DNA from: CAZDBA01 sp964503615
GTDB lineage: Bacteria > Planctomycetota > Planctomycetia > Pirellulales > Pirellulaceae
NCBI GenBank assembly: GCA_964503615.1
Contig: CAZDBA010000016.1
Location: forward strand, 1-44,915
Length of the DNA stretch: 44,915 bases
Direction of reading: 5' to 3'
The translations under genes and the position numbers were made by a program. The notes below the pieces were generated by a model that saw nothing but the letters and a program-made list of their open reading frames with translations, had not been told where the DNA came from and did no database searches. Numbering within the stretch: position 1 is the stretch's first letter; every line of letters starts with the position of its first letter. Positions 34,609-43,743 of this stretch are shown one piece after another.

Positions 34609-35730
34609 CTAAAAGACTCGTTTTGGGGCAAACGGATCCAAATCAAACGGCGGCTGTTTGCCTTCCAGCATATCGCTAACCACCACCGCAGTTCCGGTGG
34701 ACAACTGAATTCCCAGCCGAAAATGTCCGGTCGCCACCCATCCGTTCTTGGAATCGGTAAGCTGGCCGATGTAGGGGAAGCCGTCAAACGTCGTTGGCCG
34801 TAGACCCGCCCAATGTGAAACTTTTGTGTCTGCGTTCAATTGAGGAAACTGCCGCGCGGCGAATTGTTCCAACATCGTAACTTCGGCGGTCGTGTTCTGA
34901 GTATCGAAACCCGCTTCTTCGATCGTTGCCCCTGCCAACACGTGACCATCCTTGCGAGGTACTAGGTAGTGCGAGCCTTCGTAGATGATCGGCTTAAAAA
35001 TTTGCTGGGGGAGCTTGAACATCACCATCTGCCCGCGAACAGGCAGAATCGGCAGCTTGAACGCATCGCCCAACACCCGCTCCGTCCACGCACCGCTGGT
35101 GAAAATGAAATCCTCAGACTGAAACGTTTCGCCACCGGCCGACACGGAACGAACATTTTTCCCGCTGTCTATTTCAACGTTTGTCACTTCCGCGTTTTCG
35201 ATCAACGCGGCCCCTTTTTGTTTGCAGGCAGCGATCAACGCTTGGATGTGATGCGGATTACAGACTTGAGATTCATCTGCCAACGCAATCGCTCGCTTCA
35301 CACCTACCAGAGCGTTTGGGTGATTGCGAACACAATCCAATGCTTCGATTTGATTACGGTCAAGAATCTCAGCTTCGATTTTTTCGTCCTGCCATTGGAA
35401 TTCCAATCCGGCCAGCGCCGCCAGTTCACCAGGAGTTCGTGCAACGTACAACCCGCCACAGCGGTGAAAGCCGTTGTCGATTCCGGTCTCGGCCAACAGC
35501 TGTTCTGACCACTGAGCGTGCAGAGAATTGCTGAGCGCTGAAAGATGCTCGATCGGATGGTTCGCAGTCAAACGATTGGCAGGCAACAAAATTCCAGCAC
35601 CGGCCCAGGAGGCGGCGCGTCCCAATCGACCACGCTCAATGAGTGTCACACTCCAGCCGCGTCCTAGCAATTCGTAAGCCAGCGACAAGCCAACAATACC
35701 ACCGCCAACGATGGTAACCGAACGATTCAT
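34609..35730 (-). CDS. thiO: Glycine oxidase-like FAD enzyme ThiO
   Basis: This 373-residue FAD-dependent oxidoreductase of the DAO family has the dinucleotide motif TIVGGGIVGLSLAYELLGRG and the ThiO-like segment ASWAGAGILLPANR. C-terminal WAGLRPTTFDGFPYIG and GWVATGHFRLGIQLSTGT fit glycine oxidase. That enzyme oxidises glycine to the iminoacetate used for the thiazole of thiamine. No other thi gene is in the window, so another amine-oxidising role is possible. Its ATG overlaps the stop of the upstream DUF2064 gene (4 bases), which implies a two-gene operon. Confidence 0.82.
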   Translation of the reverse strand: MNRSVTIVGGGIVGLSLAYELLGRGWSVTLIERGRLGRAASWAGAGILLPANRLTANHPIEHLSALSNSLHAQWSEQLLAETGIDNGFHRCGGLYVARTPGELAALAGLEFQWQDEKIEAEILDRNQIEALDCVRNHPNALVGVKRAIALADESQVCNPHHIQALIAACKQKGAALIENAEVTNVEIDSGKNVRSVSAGGETFQSEDFIFTSGAWTERVLGDAFKLPILPVRGQMVMFKLPQQIFKPIIYEGSHYLVPRKDGHVLAGATIEEAGFDTQNTTAEVTMLEQFAARQFPQLNADTKVSHWAGLRPTTFDGFPYIGQLTDSKNGWVATGHFRLGIQLSTGTAVVVSDMLEGKQPPFDLDPFAPKRVF

Positions 35731-36437
35731 AGGTCGGTCAAAGCAGTTTGAATCGCTTCTCTTAATTTGTCATTCAATTGCTTAACAACGGAATTCGATT
35801 CGTCTTCGCCTGGACCGGAGACCAATTGTTCTTTTAATCGCACAAGATCTTCTAAATGATCGATATCGTGCTTCTGCTCCAAAATCGAATAACTGATGTC
35901 GTGCGTTTTCATTCGCTGGATAGATTGCTCAAACACGGACTCGGTACTCCATTCGATGTCCTGAAAAATCTCCGGGCGATACGTCGACATCCCGACCAAG
36001 TAGTAACCGCCATCGAAACTGGGCCCCAGAACAACGTCAGAATCGTTTAACATTGCGAACGCACGATCGAGCGTATCGGCGTCGATCTCCAAACAATCGG
36101 AGCCGATCAAAACGACCGACGTTGGTGTCGAATCCAACTTGGATTTGAAGAAGCTTGTCATGCGTTGACCCAATCCCCCTGCGGATTGAGGTTCAATGTT
36201 CCAATTCAATCCTTGCTGTTCGACCAAACTGGAAAACTCGTTTTCCTTTTCAATGGGCGCAAATGCGATTGTGCGCTGGTCGCCGCAGAGGTCCAGCTTG
36301 TGTAACAAATTCATGACCATGGCGAAGTAAACACTGCTGGCGTTTTGGTTTCCAACCGAGTTGGCCAGTCGGGTTTTGACTTTTCCCGGCTCCCAAAACT
36401 TGGCGAACAGTCCCAGATGATTCAGTTTTTTTTGCAC
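35727..36437 (-). CDS. DUF2064/TIGR04282-type glycosyltransferase
   Basis: This 236-residue protein belongs to the DUF2064 family, with GT-A-like fold features. It has an N-terminal GLFAKFWEPGKVKTRLA (nucleotide-sugar loop), GGLGQRMTSFF, and VVLIGSDCLEIDADTL, which carries a metal-binding acidic motif. FDGGYYLVGM and DIDHLEDL follow. The family is often labelled rSAM/selenodomain-associated transferase 1, but no radical-SAM or seleno gene is adjacent here. It overlaps thiO by four bases. Confidence 0.85.
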   Translation of the reverse strand: MQKKLNHLGLFAKFWEPGKVKTRLANSVGNQNASSVYFAMVMNLLHKLDLCGDQRTIAFAPIEKENEFSSLVEQQGLNWNIEPQSAGGLGQRMTSFFKSKLDSTPTSVVLIGSDCLEIDADTLDRAFAMLNDSDVVLGPSFDGGYYLVGMSTYRPEIFQDIEWSTESVFEQSIQRMKTHDISYSILEQKHDIDHLEDLVRLKEQLVSGPGEDESNSVVKQLNDKLREAIQTALTDL

Positions 36438-36537
36438 AATTTCTTTGGCGTTGAACAGGGGCAGCTAAAAAGGAGGAAGGATTCGCTACAATCCCTACCG
36501 AAATCATTAGATCGTGGTAAAAGCTTGATAGTAATGC

Positions 36538-36565
36538 CAAAGGTGTATCACCTTTGCTTTTTTTT
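36538..36565 (+). terminator. Strong plus-strand terminator without an upstream gene
   Basis: The 8-bp perfect stem CAAAGGTG / CACCTTTG has a 3-base loop and is followed by C and eight T. On the minus strand there is no T tail. No plus-strand gene precedes it within 100 bases, since the DUF2064 gene runs the other way. It therefore ends either a small RNA or a leader transcript. A TACAAT hexamer lies at 36487-36492 and could start such a transcript. Confidence 0.75.
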
Positions 36566-36574
36566 GCCGCAAAC

Positions 36575-36580
36575 TATAAT
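36575..36580 (+). promoter_or_regulatory. Candidate -10 box of the kinase gene
   Basis: A perfect TATAAT lies just beyond the terminator and about 155 bases before the kinase ATG. The best -35 match (TTTGCT at 36553-36558) is weak, so this is a tentative promoter. Confidence 0.4.
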
Positions 36581-36735
36581 AAATATTACCGTAGTAGCCG
36601 AGGTATTGGCGGATCAACTCACAGCCTTAAATTTAGCTTTGTTTTACGTTTTCGCGCCACTCCTGTTTATTTCACAGCAGCGGCTTTCGTCTATTATGGT
36701 ACTTGTGATGGTCTTTTACTCTCCGGTGAACTTAC

Positions 36736-38238
36736 ATGTCTGAAAAAAGCGCTAAGAGCTTTTTGAGCCTGCTAAAACGCAGCGGCATCGTTCCGGAAGA
36801 ACGGCTTAAGAAGACGCTGAGGGAGCTCTCCAAAAAAGCCGCTGGTCGTAAAGTCAAAATCGACGAGCTGACCAAGCATTTGATCAAATCGGGTGTCATC
36901 ACTGAGTGGCACTACGAAAAACTGATCAACGGAAAATACAAGGGCTTTTTCTTAGGCAAGTACAAACTTCTGGGGCACTTGGGTACTGGGGGTATGAGTA
37001 GCGTGTACCTGGCTGAGCATTCACTCACTGGCCAGAAGCGAGCTTTGAAAGTTCTTCCCAAGAAAAAGATCGACGACAAGAGCTACCTTGATCGTTTTTA
37101 TCGCGAAGGTCGCGCTGCTGCGAGCTTGAACGACCCGAACGTTGTCCGTGTTTATGATATCTGTAGCGAAGGCGACACCCATTACATGGTGATGGAGTTC
37201 GTTGAAGGGCGGGATCTGTATGAGTTCGTAAAAGAAGACGGGCCTATGGATTTCGAATTGGCCTTGGACTACATCGGCCAAACGGCAAAAGGATTGGCTC
37301 ATGCCCATGAGCGGAAATTGGTCCATCGGGATATCAAGCCATCCAACCTGTTAGTAACAGGCGAAGTGGTAAAGATCCTCGATCTTGGTTTGGCGTTGTT
37401 GACCGAAGACGAAGAGTCCCTCACTGTTTTGCACAACGAAAAAGTGATGGGCACGGCCGATTACCTTTCGCCTGAGCAAGCCGTAAATAGTCACGACGTT
37501 GACCATCGTGCCGACATCTACAGTTTAGGTTGTACGCTTTACTTTCTGCTGACAGGACATCCACCGTTCCCAAAGGGGAATCTGGCTCAACGGATTGCGA
37601 TGCACCAAACGAAAGAGCCCGAAGAGATTACCGTCGATCGCCCCGAGTGCCCTGAGTACATTACGGCATTTTGCAAGCGGATGATGAAAAAGGATCCTTC
37701 TGAACGGTTCCAGACCTGCACCGAAATTGAAGAGGCCGCTGCCAGTTGCCGTCGGCAATTGGCAACTTCGCCAGTAACTGCCGTCGTAGGTGCCACGCGT
37801 GAGCCCATGGAAATGTCTCACCCGACTCTGGTCGATGATGCGGAAACGCTTAAGTTGGATATTGATCCGGTTACTGTCCAACCGGCGGCTGAAGTTCGCA
37901 CCGATGACATTGCTTCTGAGCAAACTTCCGAAACACCTCANNNNNNNNNNNNNNNNNNNNNNNNNNNNNNNNNNNNNNNNNNNNNNNNNNNNNNNNNNNN
38001 NNNNNNNNNNNNNNNNNNNNNNNNNNNNNNNNNNNNNNNNCTGGTCGCCCCCTCACCCTATGCGGTCGTCACCGATGAAGACAAAACTTCAAAACTCGTT
38101 GGTGCGAATTCAAAAGTCCCCCAGCTAAACATACGAAAAAGAAAAAAGACGAATGTCGCACTTTGGTTTGGTGTGATGTTTGGCCTGATGCTGATCCTCT
38201 TGATATTGGCTCTTTTCGTTGCAATCAAATTCAGTTAG
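36736..38238 (+). CDS. Transmembrane Ser/Thr protein kinase
   Basis: An N-terminal planctomycete-style helical domain (residues 1-65, GIVPEERLKKTLRELS) precedes a PknB-type kinase domain: GTGGMSSVYLA (glycine loop), Lys105, HRDIKPSN (His197-Asp199-Asn204) and DLG in place of DFG (Asp216). All catalytic residues are present. A juxtamembrane linker of unknown length includes the 100-N gap (37941-38040). A C-terminal single helix (LWFGVMFGLMLILLILALFVAIKF) anchors it with the kinase in the cytoplasm. The reading frame on both sides is convincing. Unlike many Hanks-type receptors, nothing extends outside the membrane. Confidence 0.92.
   Translation: MSEKSAKSFLSLLKRSGIVPEERLKKTLRELSKKAAGRKVKIDELTKHLIKSGVITEWHYEKLINGKYKGFFLGKYKLLGHLGTGGMSSVYLAEHSLTGQKRALKVLPKKKIDDKSYLDRFYREGRAAASLNDPNVVRVYDICSEGDTHYMVMEFVEGRDLYEFVKEDGPMDFELALDYIGQTAKGLAHAHERKLVHRDIKPSNLLVTGEVVKILDLGLALLTEDEESLTVLHNEKVMGTADYLSPEQAVNSHDVDHRADIYSLGCTLYFLLTGHPPFPKGNLAQRIAMHQTKEPEEITVDRPECPEYITAFCKRMMKKDPSERFQTCTEIEEAAASCRRQLATSPVTAVVGATREPMEMSHPTLVDDAETLKLDIDPVTVQPAAEVRTDDIASEQTSETPXXXXXXXXXXXXXXXXXXXXXXXXXXXXXXXXXXLVAPSPYAVVTDEDKTSKLVGANSKVPQLNIRKRKKTNVALWFGVMFGLMLILLILALFVAIKFS
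37941..38040. other. Assembly gap (100 N) inside the kinase gene
   Basis: Exactly 100 N, a placeholder. The linker coded here is missing and its real length is unknown. The frame remaining open across it is a consequence of the chosen N number. No shared repeat was seen at the two edges. Confidence 0.99.
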
Positions 38239-38362
38239 CGTCTGTTATCTTTAAATGCTTCCATAATCTGTAATCGGACGTCGGTTTTTTTTGCCTTGGA
38301 AAACCGGCGGGCAGGGCTCTGCCACTCACAATTGAAATCCTAGATAAAGAAAGTGTTATTTT

Positions 38363-40252
38363 ATGCGCGCTCCAGCTTCAACAGTTGCAATGTTCTGCGT
38401 AATTTTTGTGAGCCTGCTACTGAACGGGGTAATTTCCGATCCGTGTAATGCGCAGGAGATAACTCGCAAAGAAAAAAATGCATTGAAAACAATCGTTTCG
38501 ACACTGGATCGAGCGGGACGTCAGTTTCAATCAGGGAATCTCGAATTGTCTGGCGAGTCGATCGACAAGGCTGGCGCGCTGTTTGAAAAACTGGCTACGG
38601 ATCCTTCGCCCGATTTGATCGAGCTGCTCAAACCGGAACATGCGAAAATGACTAAAGGCTTTGAGTTATTGAACGCACAAGGGATCACACTCAATGCAAT
38701 CCCACCACTGCCCGAAGCAATGGGCGCTGACCAAGAGGAGAATGAAGGGGAGGAGGAAGCTAATGGCGAGGTTAGCTTCCAAAACAACGTCGCTCCTATT
38801 CTCGTCGCCCATTGCGGACGTTGTCATGTACGGGGGCGAAGAGGTCAATTCAGCGCGGCAACGTTCACCTCTCTCATGAACAGTGGTCACGTCGATCCGG
38901 GCAAACCAAAAGTCAGCCGTTTGATCGAAGTGATCGAAGATGGTGATATGCCTCCAGGTGGATCGCTACTTCCGAAGGAGCTTGAAGTGCTCAAGCAGTG
39001 GATCGCCCAAGGCGCGAAAACCGATGCAGACCAAAACGCAAACCTGGCAACTCTGGCCCAAAATGCAGCAGCCGAACCTGCCGCACCGGAAGAAGCAAAT
39101 AAATTGACGGTCAATGCTCCCAAAGGAACGGACACCGTCAGCTTCGCAAACGATATCGCACCAGTATTGATCGAGAATTGTGCTGGTTGTCATGTTGATG
39201 TTCGGCGCAACGCGCGAGGGGGGCTGAACATGACGAACTTCCAACAAATCCTGGCCGGTGGTGATTCAGGTCCCATTTTGCAGCCGGGTGCGGGGGCGAA
39301 AAGTTTGCTGATCAAAAAATTACGCGGAACAGCCACCGATGGAGTGCAAATGCCGCAAGGCCGACCTCCACTGGACGAAAGCGTAATCAAAATGGTCCAA
39401 AAGTGGATCGACGAAGGGGCTAGTTTTGACGGGGCTCAGCCAACCAGTCGAGTAAGAATCGTAGCCGCCACAGCAAAAGCGGAAGGCATGAGCCATGAAG
39501 AACTTTCGGCTCAACGAAAACAACTAGCCGCAGACAATTGGCAAACGGTAATGTCTGATATCAAATCAAATTTAGCAGAACAGCCCGATCTGCGTGTTTT
39601 GAGTTCTTACGATACTGAGCGAACCAACGAAATTGCCGAAGTCGCACAAGCTGTGATCCCCAAAATTCGATCCACGATGAAGATTAAAGGTGATGACCCG
39701 CTGGTCAAAGGCAAGATCACGGTTTTCGTTTTTGAACGACGATATGACTTTAACGAGTTCGGTGTCATGATCGATAGGCAGGAGATCCCACGACAGGTCA
39801 AGTCTCGCTGGGGATACGACGTAGTCGACGCGAATGTAGCGTTGCTGATGACGCGAGACCAAACTCCGGAGAACCTTCAAGCCTCTCTCGCCCGGCAGAT
39901 GGGTACGGTTTACGTTGCCAGTATCGCGCCAGATGCGCCGAACTGGTTCATTGAGGGAATGGGTTACTGGATCGCGTCAAAGGCAACTCCGCGTGCAGAA
40001 GGCGTCTCGACATGGGACGAGGAAGCAGAGACATTGGCTAAACAGATGGCCAAACCAGACGATTTTATTCGCGGACAGTTGCCAGATGACCAGACCGCTT
40101 TGGTCGGTTATTACTTCGTCTCACAACTACGTGGAAAGAATTCCGGGAAATTCTCCAGGTTGATCGGAATGTTAGAAGAGGGGCAAGCTTTCGAAACCGC
40201 CTTTAAATCTGTTTACCGAGCAAGTCCAAGTAAATACGTCGGTGGCAAATAA
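38363..40252 (+). CDS. Exported protein with two planctomycete-type cytochrome c modules
   Basis: A signal peptide (residues 7-30) opens this 629-residue protein. Two heme c motifs follow, CGRCH (Cys151, Cys154, His155) and CAGCH (Cys273, Cys276, His277). Each lies in a FxNxVAPIL-type module followed by GDMPPGG or VQMPQGRPPL, as in the PSCyt cytochrome domains abundant in planctomycetes. The last 250 residues (from about 380) contain VFERRYDFNEFGVMID and DAPNWFIEGMGYWIASKA. This is reminiscent of gluzincin-like peptidase folds, but without an HExxH motif. It is probably periplasmic or surface exposed; electron transfer or a sensing role is inferred. Confidence 0.85.
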   Translation: MRAPASTVAMFCVIFVSLLLNGVISDPCNAQEITRKEKNALKTIVSTLDRAGRQFQSGNLELSGESIDKAGALFEKLATDPSPDLIELLKPEHAKMTKGFELLNAQGITLNAIPPLPEAMGADQEENEGEEEANGEVSFQNNVAPILVAHCGRCHVRGRRGQFSAATFTSLMNSGHVDPGKPKVSRLIEVIEDGDMPPGGSLLPKELEVLKQWIAQGAKTDADQNANLATLAQNAAAEPAAPEEANKLTVNAPKGTDTVSFANDIAPVLIENCAGCHVDVRRNARGGLNMTNFQQILAGGDSGPILQPGAGAKSLLIKKLRGTATDGVQMPQGRPPLDESVIKMVQKWIDEGASFDGAQPTSRVRIVAATAKAEGMSHEELSAQRKQLAADNWQTVMSDIKSNLAEQPDLRVLSSYDTERTNEIAEVAQAVIPKIRSTMKIKGDDPLVKGKITVFVFERRYDFNEFGVMIDRQEIPRQVKSRWGYDVVDANVALLMTRDQTPENLQASLARQMGTVYVASIAPDAPNWFIEGMGYWIASKATPRAEGVSTWDEEAETLAKQMAKPDDFIRGQLPDDQTALVGYYFVSQLRGKNSGKFSRLIGMLEEGQAFETAFKSVYRASPSKYVGGK

Positions 40253-40277
40253 AACGAACAGATCCTGATTTCGTAAA

Positions 40278-41978
40278 TCAATTGCGGTACAAGTCGACAC
40301 GGTACAGCGTTAACCACTCGGGCACTGCTTGTCCGACTTTGCTTTTCAGGTTGACAAATTTTGTCTTGATTTCGAAACCGGCACCTCGAAGCTTGGCCTG
40401 ACTCAGTTTTTCGTTCAGCGACTTGGCGATCCACTCAAACGTTGCCGCATCAGTTCGCGCAAACACCCAACAACCGTTGGCAGCGACGATCTTTTCAATG
40501 TCCAACGAATTAAATTTGTTTCCAACCAAAGTTGGACGCGGTATGACTTGGTCAGGTGAAATCGCGAAGGCGGTCAAAGGGAACTTTAAATAGTCGAGTT
40601 GTTCGCTTGGAATCGCGCGATTTGCGTCTTCGCATTCCGCGATCTGTGCGTCTTCGAGCAAGTTGGCAAACAGGAAGACTGGTCGACCGTCACCGAGATT
40701 ATTGATCGCAGCTACAGCATTGGGCCAGTTTTCGTAGCGCATGCGAAACGCCTCCGCCCCATCGCTGTTTCCTAATTGATCCACCGCGTCAATGAAAAAC
40801 TGATTCGCAGGTTGCCAGACGTTTGAGTTGCCATCGCCAGAAGGTGTCGGCACCGGACAAAAAATCCCAGCGTAAACGATTGCTGTTGCCAAAACCATTT
40901 GCAGCCACTGGATCCTGACAAACGACACAACTACACCTGCAAAAAGCGGTAACAAGATCGCACCGGTCAACACATAACGAGCAAGTCCCAGCGGTGCCCA
41001 ACCGAAATATTGCGAGACGCACGCGAGTACCAACGGCAAAACCCCAGCAGCGCCGATAGTGAACAATCCAATCAGCGCACGAGACTGTTCACGGAAACGC
41101 CCTCTTTCCCAAAGCACGAACAGGATCATCAGCGGAACAATGAACAGCAAAACCAGTTGGATTCGAAATTCATCGACAAGTCCTGAAACGGACGACAACG
41201 TATTCCATTGTGAACGCCGTTGAAAAACTTCGGAATAAGTCGAGGCTTGCAACGCAACGACGGCCACGCACGCTACGACAAGGACGGTCCCTAAAAACAA
41301 CCCGTGTGTACGACTCCGTTTTCGCAGAGCCAATAGAATTGCTGCTTCGGCAGCTAATAAAAGGATTCCTGTTTGATGAGTCAAAACCAACAGGACGGAA
41401 AGCACCAACAGAACTGCCGCCCACCGATTGCTGTTCCTATCAAGCGATCGCCCGCGACTCGTTGCAGTTTCAGATTCGGCTTTGAGTGGCCCTTCGATCG
41501 TCAGCAAGCAGAATACAAAGAACTGCCAAATGGCCAACAACATCAAAAACGCGTAGGGCCGGGCTTCACTTCCGTAGAATATAAAGCGAGGATCGTTCCC
41601 GACAGTCCAGATGCTAAGCGCGCTTCCAAACAGGCTAGCCGTCCAATACCAAACGAAATACCCAACCGAAGCTACAGTCAACACACTGCAAACGATCGAA
41701 AACCCGCGCAACGTCATTGGCGATTGAACATCTGCGCCCGTCGCAGCGACTACCCTTCGCAAGATGCCAAAATAGAACGTGGATTGATTTCCATTTGCAG
41801 CCGCAGCTGCGAACGACTCGTTATCTGATTGCTGAACAGTCCAGGCGGTATGCAGTTCGTCTAACCAATAGCAGTCCGATTTAGCGACCTGGTAGCAAAG
41901 CTTGCCCGAAATCCAAACGCCGACGATCAACGCCAATACCGCTAGAACGTGCAACGGAGTGTTTCGACTGGCTGCCAA
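40278..41978 (-). CDS. GT-C-type membrane glycosyltransferase
   Basis: This 566-residue protein has about ten or more hydrophobic helices. Near the first helix is YWLDELHTAWTV, the acidic Asp-Glu motif of the PMT/ArnT (GT39/GT83-like) superfamily, whose members move sugars from polyprenyl phosphate donors outside the membrane. The soluble C-terminal part starts at about residue 380. The start is TTG 41978, with no in-frame ATG at the N-terminus and no clear Shine-Dalgarno. It converges with the cytochrome gene, 25 bases apart, and follows the BY-kinase-like gene, so a role in exopolysaccharide or protein glycosylation is plausible. Confidence 0.78.
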   Translation of the reverse strand: MAASRNTPLHVLAVLALIVGVWISGKLCYQVAKSDCYWLDELHTAWTVQQSDNESFAAAAANGNQSTFYFGILRRVVAATGADVQSPMTLRGFSIVCSVLTVASVGYFVWYWTASLFGSALSIWTVGNDPRFIFYGSEARPYAFLMLLAIWQFFVFCLLTIEGPLKAESETATSRGRSLDRNSNRWAAVLLVLSVLLVLTHQTGILLLAAEAAILLALRKRSRTHGLFLGTVLVVACVAVVALQASTYSEVFQRRSQWNTLSSVSGLVDEFRIQLVLLFIVPLMILFVLWERGRFREQSRALIGLFTIGAAGVLPLVLACVSQYFGWAPLGLARYVLTGAILLPLFAGVVVSFVRIQWLQMVLATAIVYAGIFCPVPTPSGDGNSNVWQPANQFFIDAVDQLGNSDGAEAFRMRYENWPNAVAAINNLGDGRPVFLFANLLEDAQIAECEDANRAIPSEQLDYLKFPLTAFAISPDQVIPRPTLVGNKFNSLDIEKIVAANGCWVFARTDAATFEWIAKSLNEKLSQAKLRGAGFEIKTKFVNLKSKVGQAVPEWLTLYRVDLYRN

Positions 41979-42076
41979 GAGAGTTCTGCGCTCGAAAGAA
42001 TATTGAAACTAACAAGCCGCAATTATAGTAGCCGGGCAGCGACATTGCTGCACTCTATTCATTGCCTAGCGGGAAC

Positions 42077-43429
42077 TTATTCCGCTTGATCGCGGGTGAA
42101 ATTCTCCGCAACCAACATTTTGCTGATGCCATACGCAAGCAGGTTCGACTTGTTCTTCTCAAATTCATCGACCAAAGTTCGAGACACGTCGTTGACCAGC
42201 ATCGTGGCATCACCGACGAGATCGATACGATTGGTCTCCTGAGTCAACTGACGGCTCGGGCCGACGTCGATGATGATCAGGTTAAAGCAGTCTGAGATCG
42301 GATCGACGATCTTCCCCAACTCACTATACAAATCGCTTGGGTAGTTCCCACGGTTCAGAACTGACGCCAAAGGCATTAAGTAGATTCCAGACGCCTGCCC
42401 CAGAACAAGTGCTTCGCCGATTTTGCACTGCTGATTGGCAACACGTGTCCAGCTGATCGTGCCATCCAGTCCCAGCGTTCGTGTCAAACCGGCATTTTCC
42501 AAATCACCATCGATCAGAAGAACACGATGTCCCAAGCTGGACGCCCACTGTGCAAGGCTGCAGGCGATGGTGGAAACGCCTTCGCCACGTTTGGTTCCAG
42601 TCACGATCAAACGATTCTGAACACCACCCATTAGCTTAATCGCATTGTTGCCAAGTTTGTCGATGGCCAACGAACCGTCGCCTATCAGCTGCTGCGAAAC
42701 CTCTGGCCAGTGAAACGCATCGACTTCCCAAACGATGCCAGTTGAAACGGGAGTGGCCGCTTCAGTATCCTGATCCACAAGATCGTCTTCGGTTTCAGCT
42801 TGGTCTGGTGTCAACGCGTGAAAACGATTCTGCCCAAGTGTTTGAGGTTGGTCGATTCGGACATTTGTATTTCCGGAATCGGGTAAAGTCGTCTGTGAGC
42901 CGATCGCAGCATCCAACCGGTCACGGATCTGTTTGAGTTGAAACCCGACCGCTTTCAACCGCGAGCTTTCTGTCCATTCTGTAGTATCTGGGTCAAAGCC
43001 ATTCTCCTCGAACGTTGAGTCCGAAATTGCTTCCTCCTCATCCTCAGTAACTACTGGCTGAGCAAGTTCGGCTTCGTTGTCCAATTCCGGTTCCGTTGGC
43101 TCAACCGACTCAACCGGCACCGATGAGGGTTTTGCATACTTGGCGCTCAACTGCATGAACTTCTCCAGTCGCAAAGCCAAATGACTTTGTGCCGGGACAT
43201 CATGCTGAGTATCGATCCGATGGGTTGCACCACTCTCTGGCTCTTCCACAATTTGGCTTGGATCATTCGAGCCACGATCCTGATAAACTTGAGTTCTTAA
43301 AAGATCGGTCTCAAGCTCAGTTACGTGCATACCGGACTGGGTGGCTTGAACGACCTGCTTGTAGATGGCGCTCGACTCAGAATTTTTTAATCCGTCAGAA
43401 TTGCCTTGTGAAGGTTGGTTTATTGACAT
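42077..43429 (-). CDS. BY-kinase/CpsD-like P-loop protein with altered Walker A
   Basis: This 450-residue protein has a long acidic N-terminal region (about 1-230) without a membrane helix. The C-terminal domain resembles the cytoplasmic CpsD/CapB or exopolysaccharide P-loop proteins. It has LIVTGTKRGEGVSTIACSLA followed by HRVLLIDGDLENAGLTRTLG, the Walker A-prime DGDL motif (Asp307-Gly-Asp309). The usual GEGKST reads GEGVST (Val285), so the P-loop lysine is replaced, although Lys280 upstream could act as a signature lysine. No Tyr-rich tail typical of BY-kinases is seen. Regulation of polysaccharide export is possible; catalysis is doubtful. Confidence 0.75.
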   Translation of the reverse strand: MSINQPSQGNSDGLKNSESSAIYKQVVQATQSGMHVTELETDLLRTQVYQDRGSNDPSQIVEEPESGATHRIDTQHDVPAQSHLALRLEKFMQLSAKYAKPSSVPVESVEPTEPELDNEAELAQPVVTEDEEEAISDSTFEENGFDPDTTEWTESSRLKAVGFQLKQIRDRLDAAIGSQTTLPDSGNTNVRIDQPQTLGQNRFHALTPDQAETEDDLVDQDTEAATPVSTGIVWEVDAFHWPEVSQQLIGDGSLAIDKLGNNAIKLMGGVQNRLIVTGTKRGEGVSTIACSLAQWASSLGHRVLLIDGDLENAGLTRTLGLDGTISWTRVANQQCKIGEALVLGQASGIYLMPLASVLNRGNYPSDLYSELGKIVDPISDCFNLIIIDVGPSRQLTQETNRIDLVGDATMLVNDVSRTLVDEFEKNKSNLLAYGISKMLVAENFTRDQAE

Positions 43430-43743
43430 CGTTTATTGCCTGCTTAGAAGTAGGAAAGACCCGGCTTCTACCCCTTAATTTCTTTAGCCAAAAGAGAATA
43501 TCCGTTATCGTGTTAATCGGTTCGCATTGTCGTCAGCTTGAGCCCGGTATAGATTTAAAGTCCCTAAATCAACGCTACCTAGATAGTTAGAGCAAAAACG
43601 CGGCCAGATACCGATTTTTCACCTGTCGATTTTTACGGAAAATTAGAATAGGTAACCGTCCCGCCGTGCTCTCGGCTCTTGCTATCAAATAGATTTGCCA
43701 GCCTAAATTTAACTTTTCGCTCATTTCAGAATTCACAAATAAC
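43430..43743. other. Intergenic region between divergent genes
   Basis: It separates the BY-kinase-like gene (minus) from metH (plus). I see no gene. No cobalamin- or SAM-riboswitch-like structure or terminator was recognised before metH. Confidence 0.6.
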
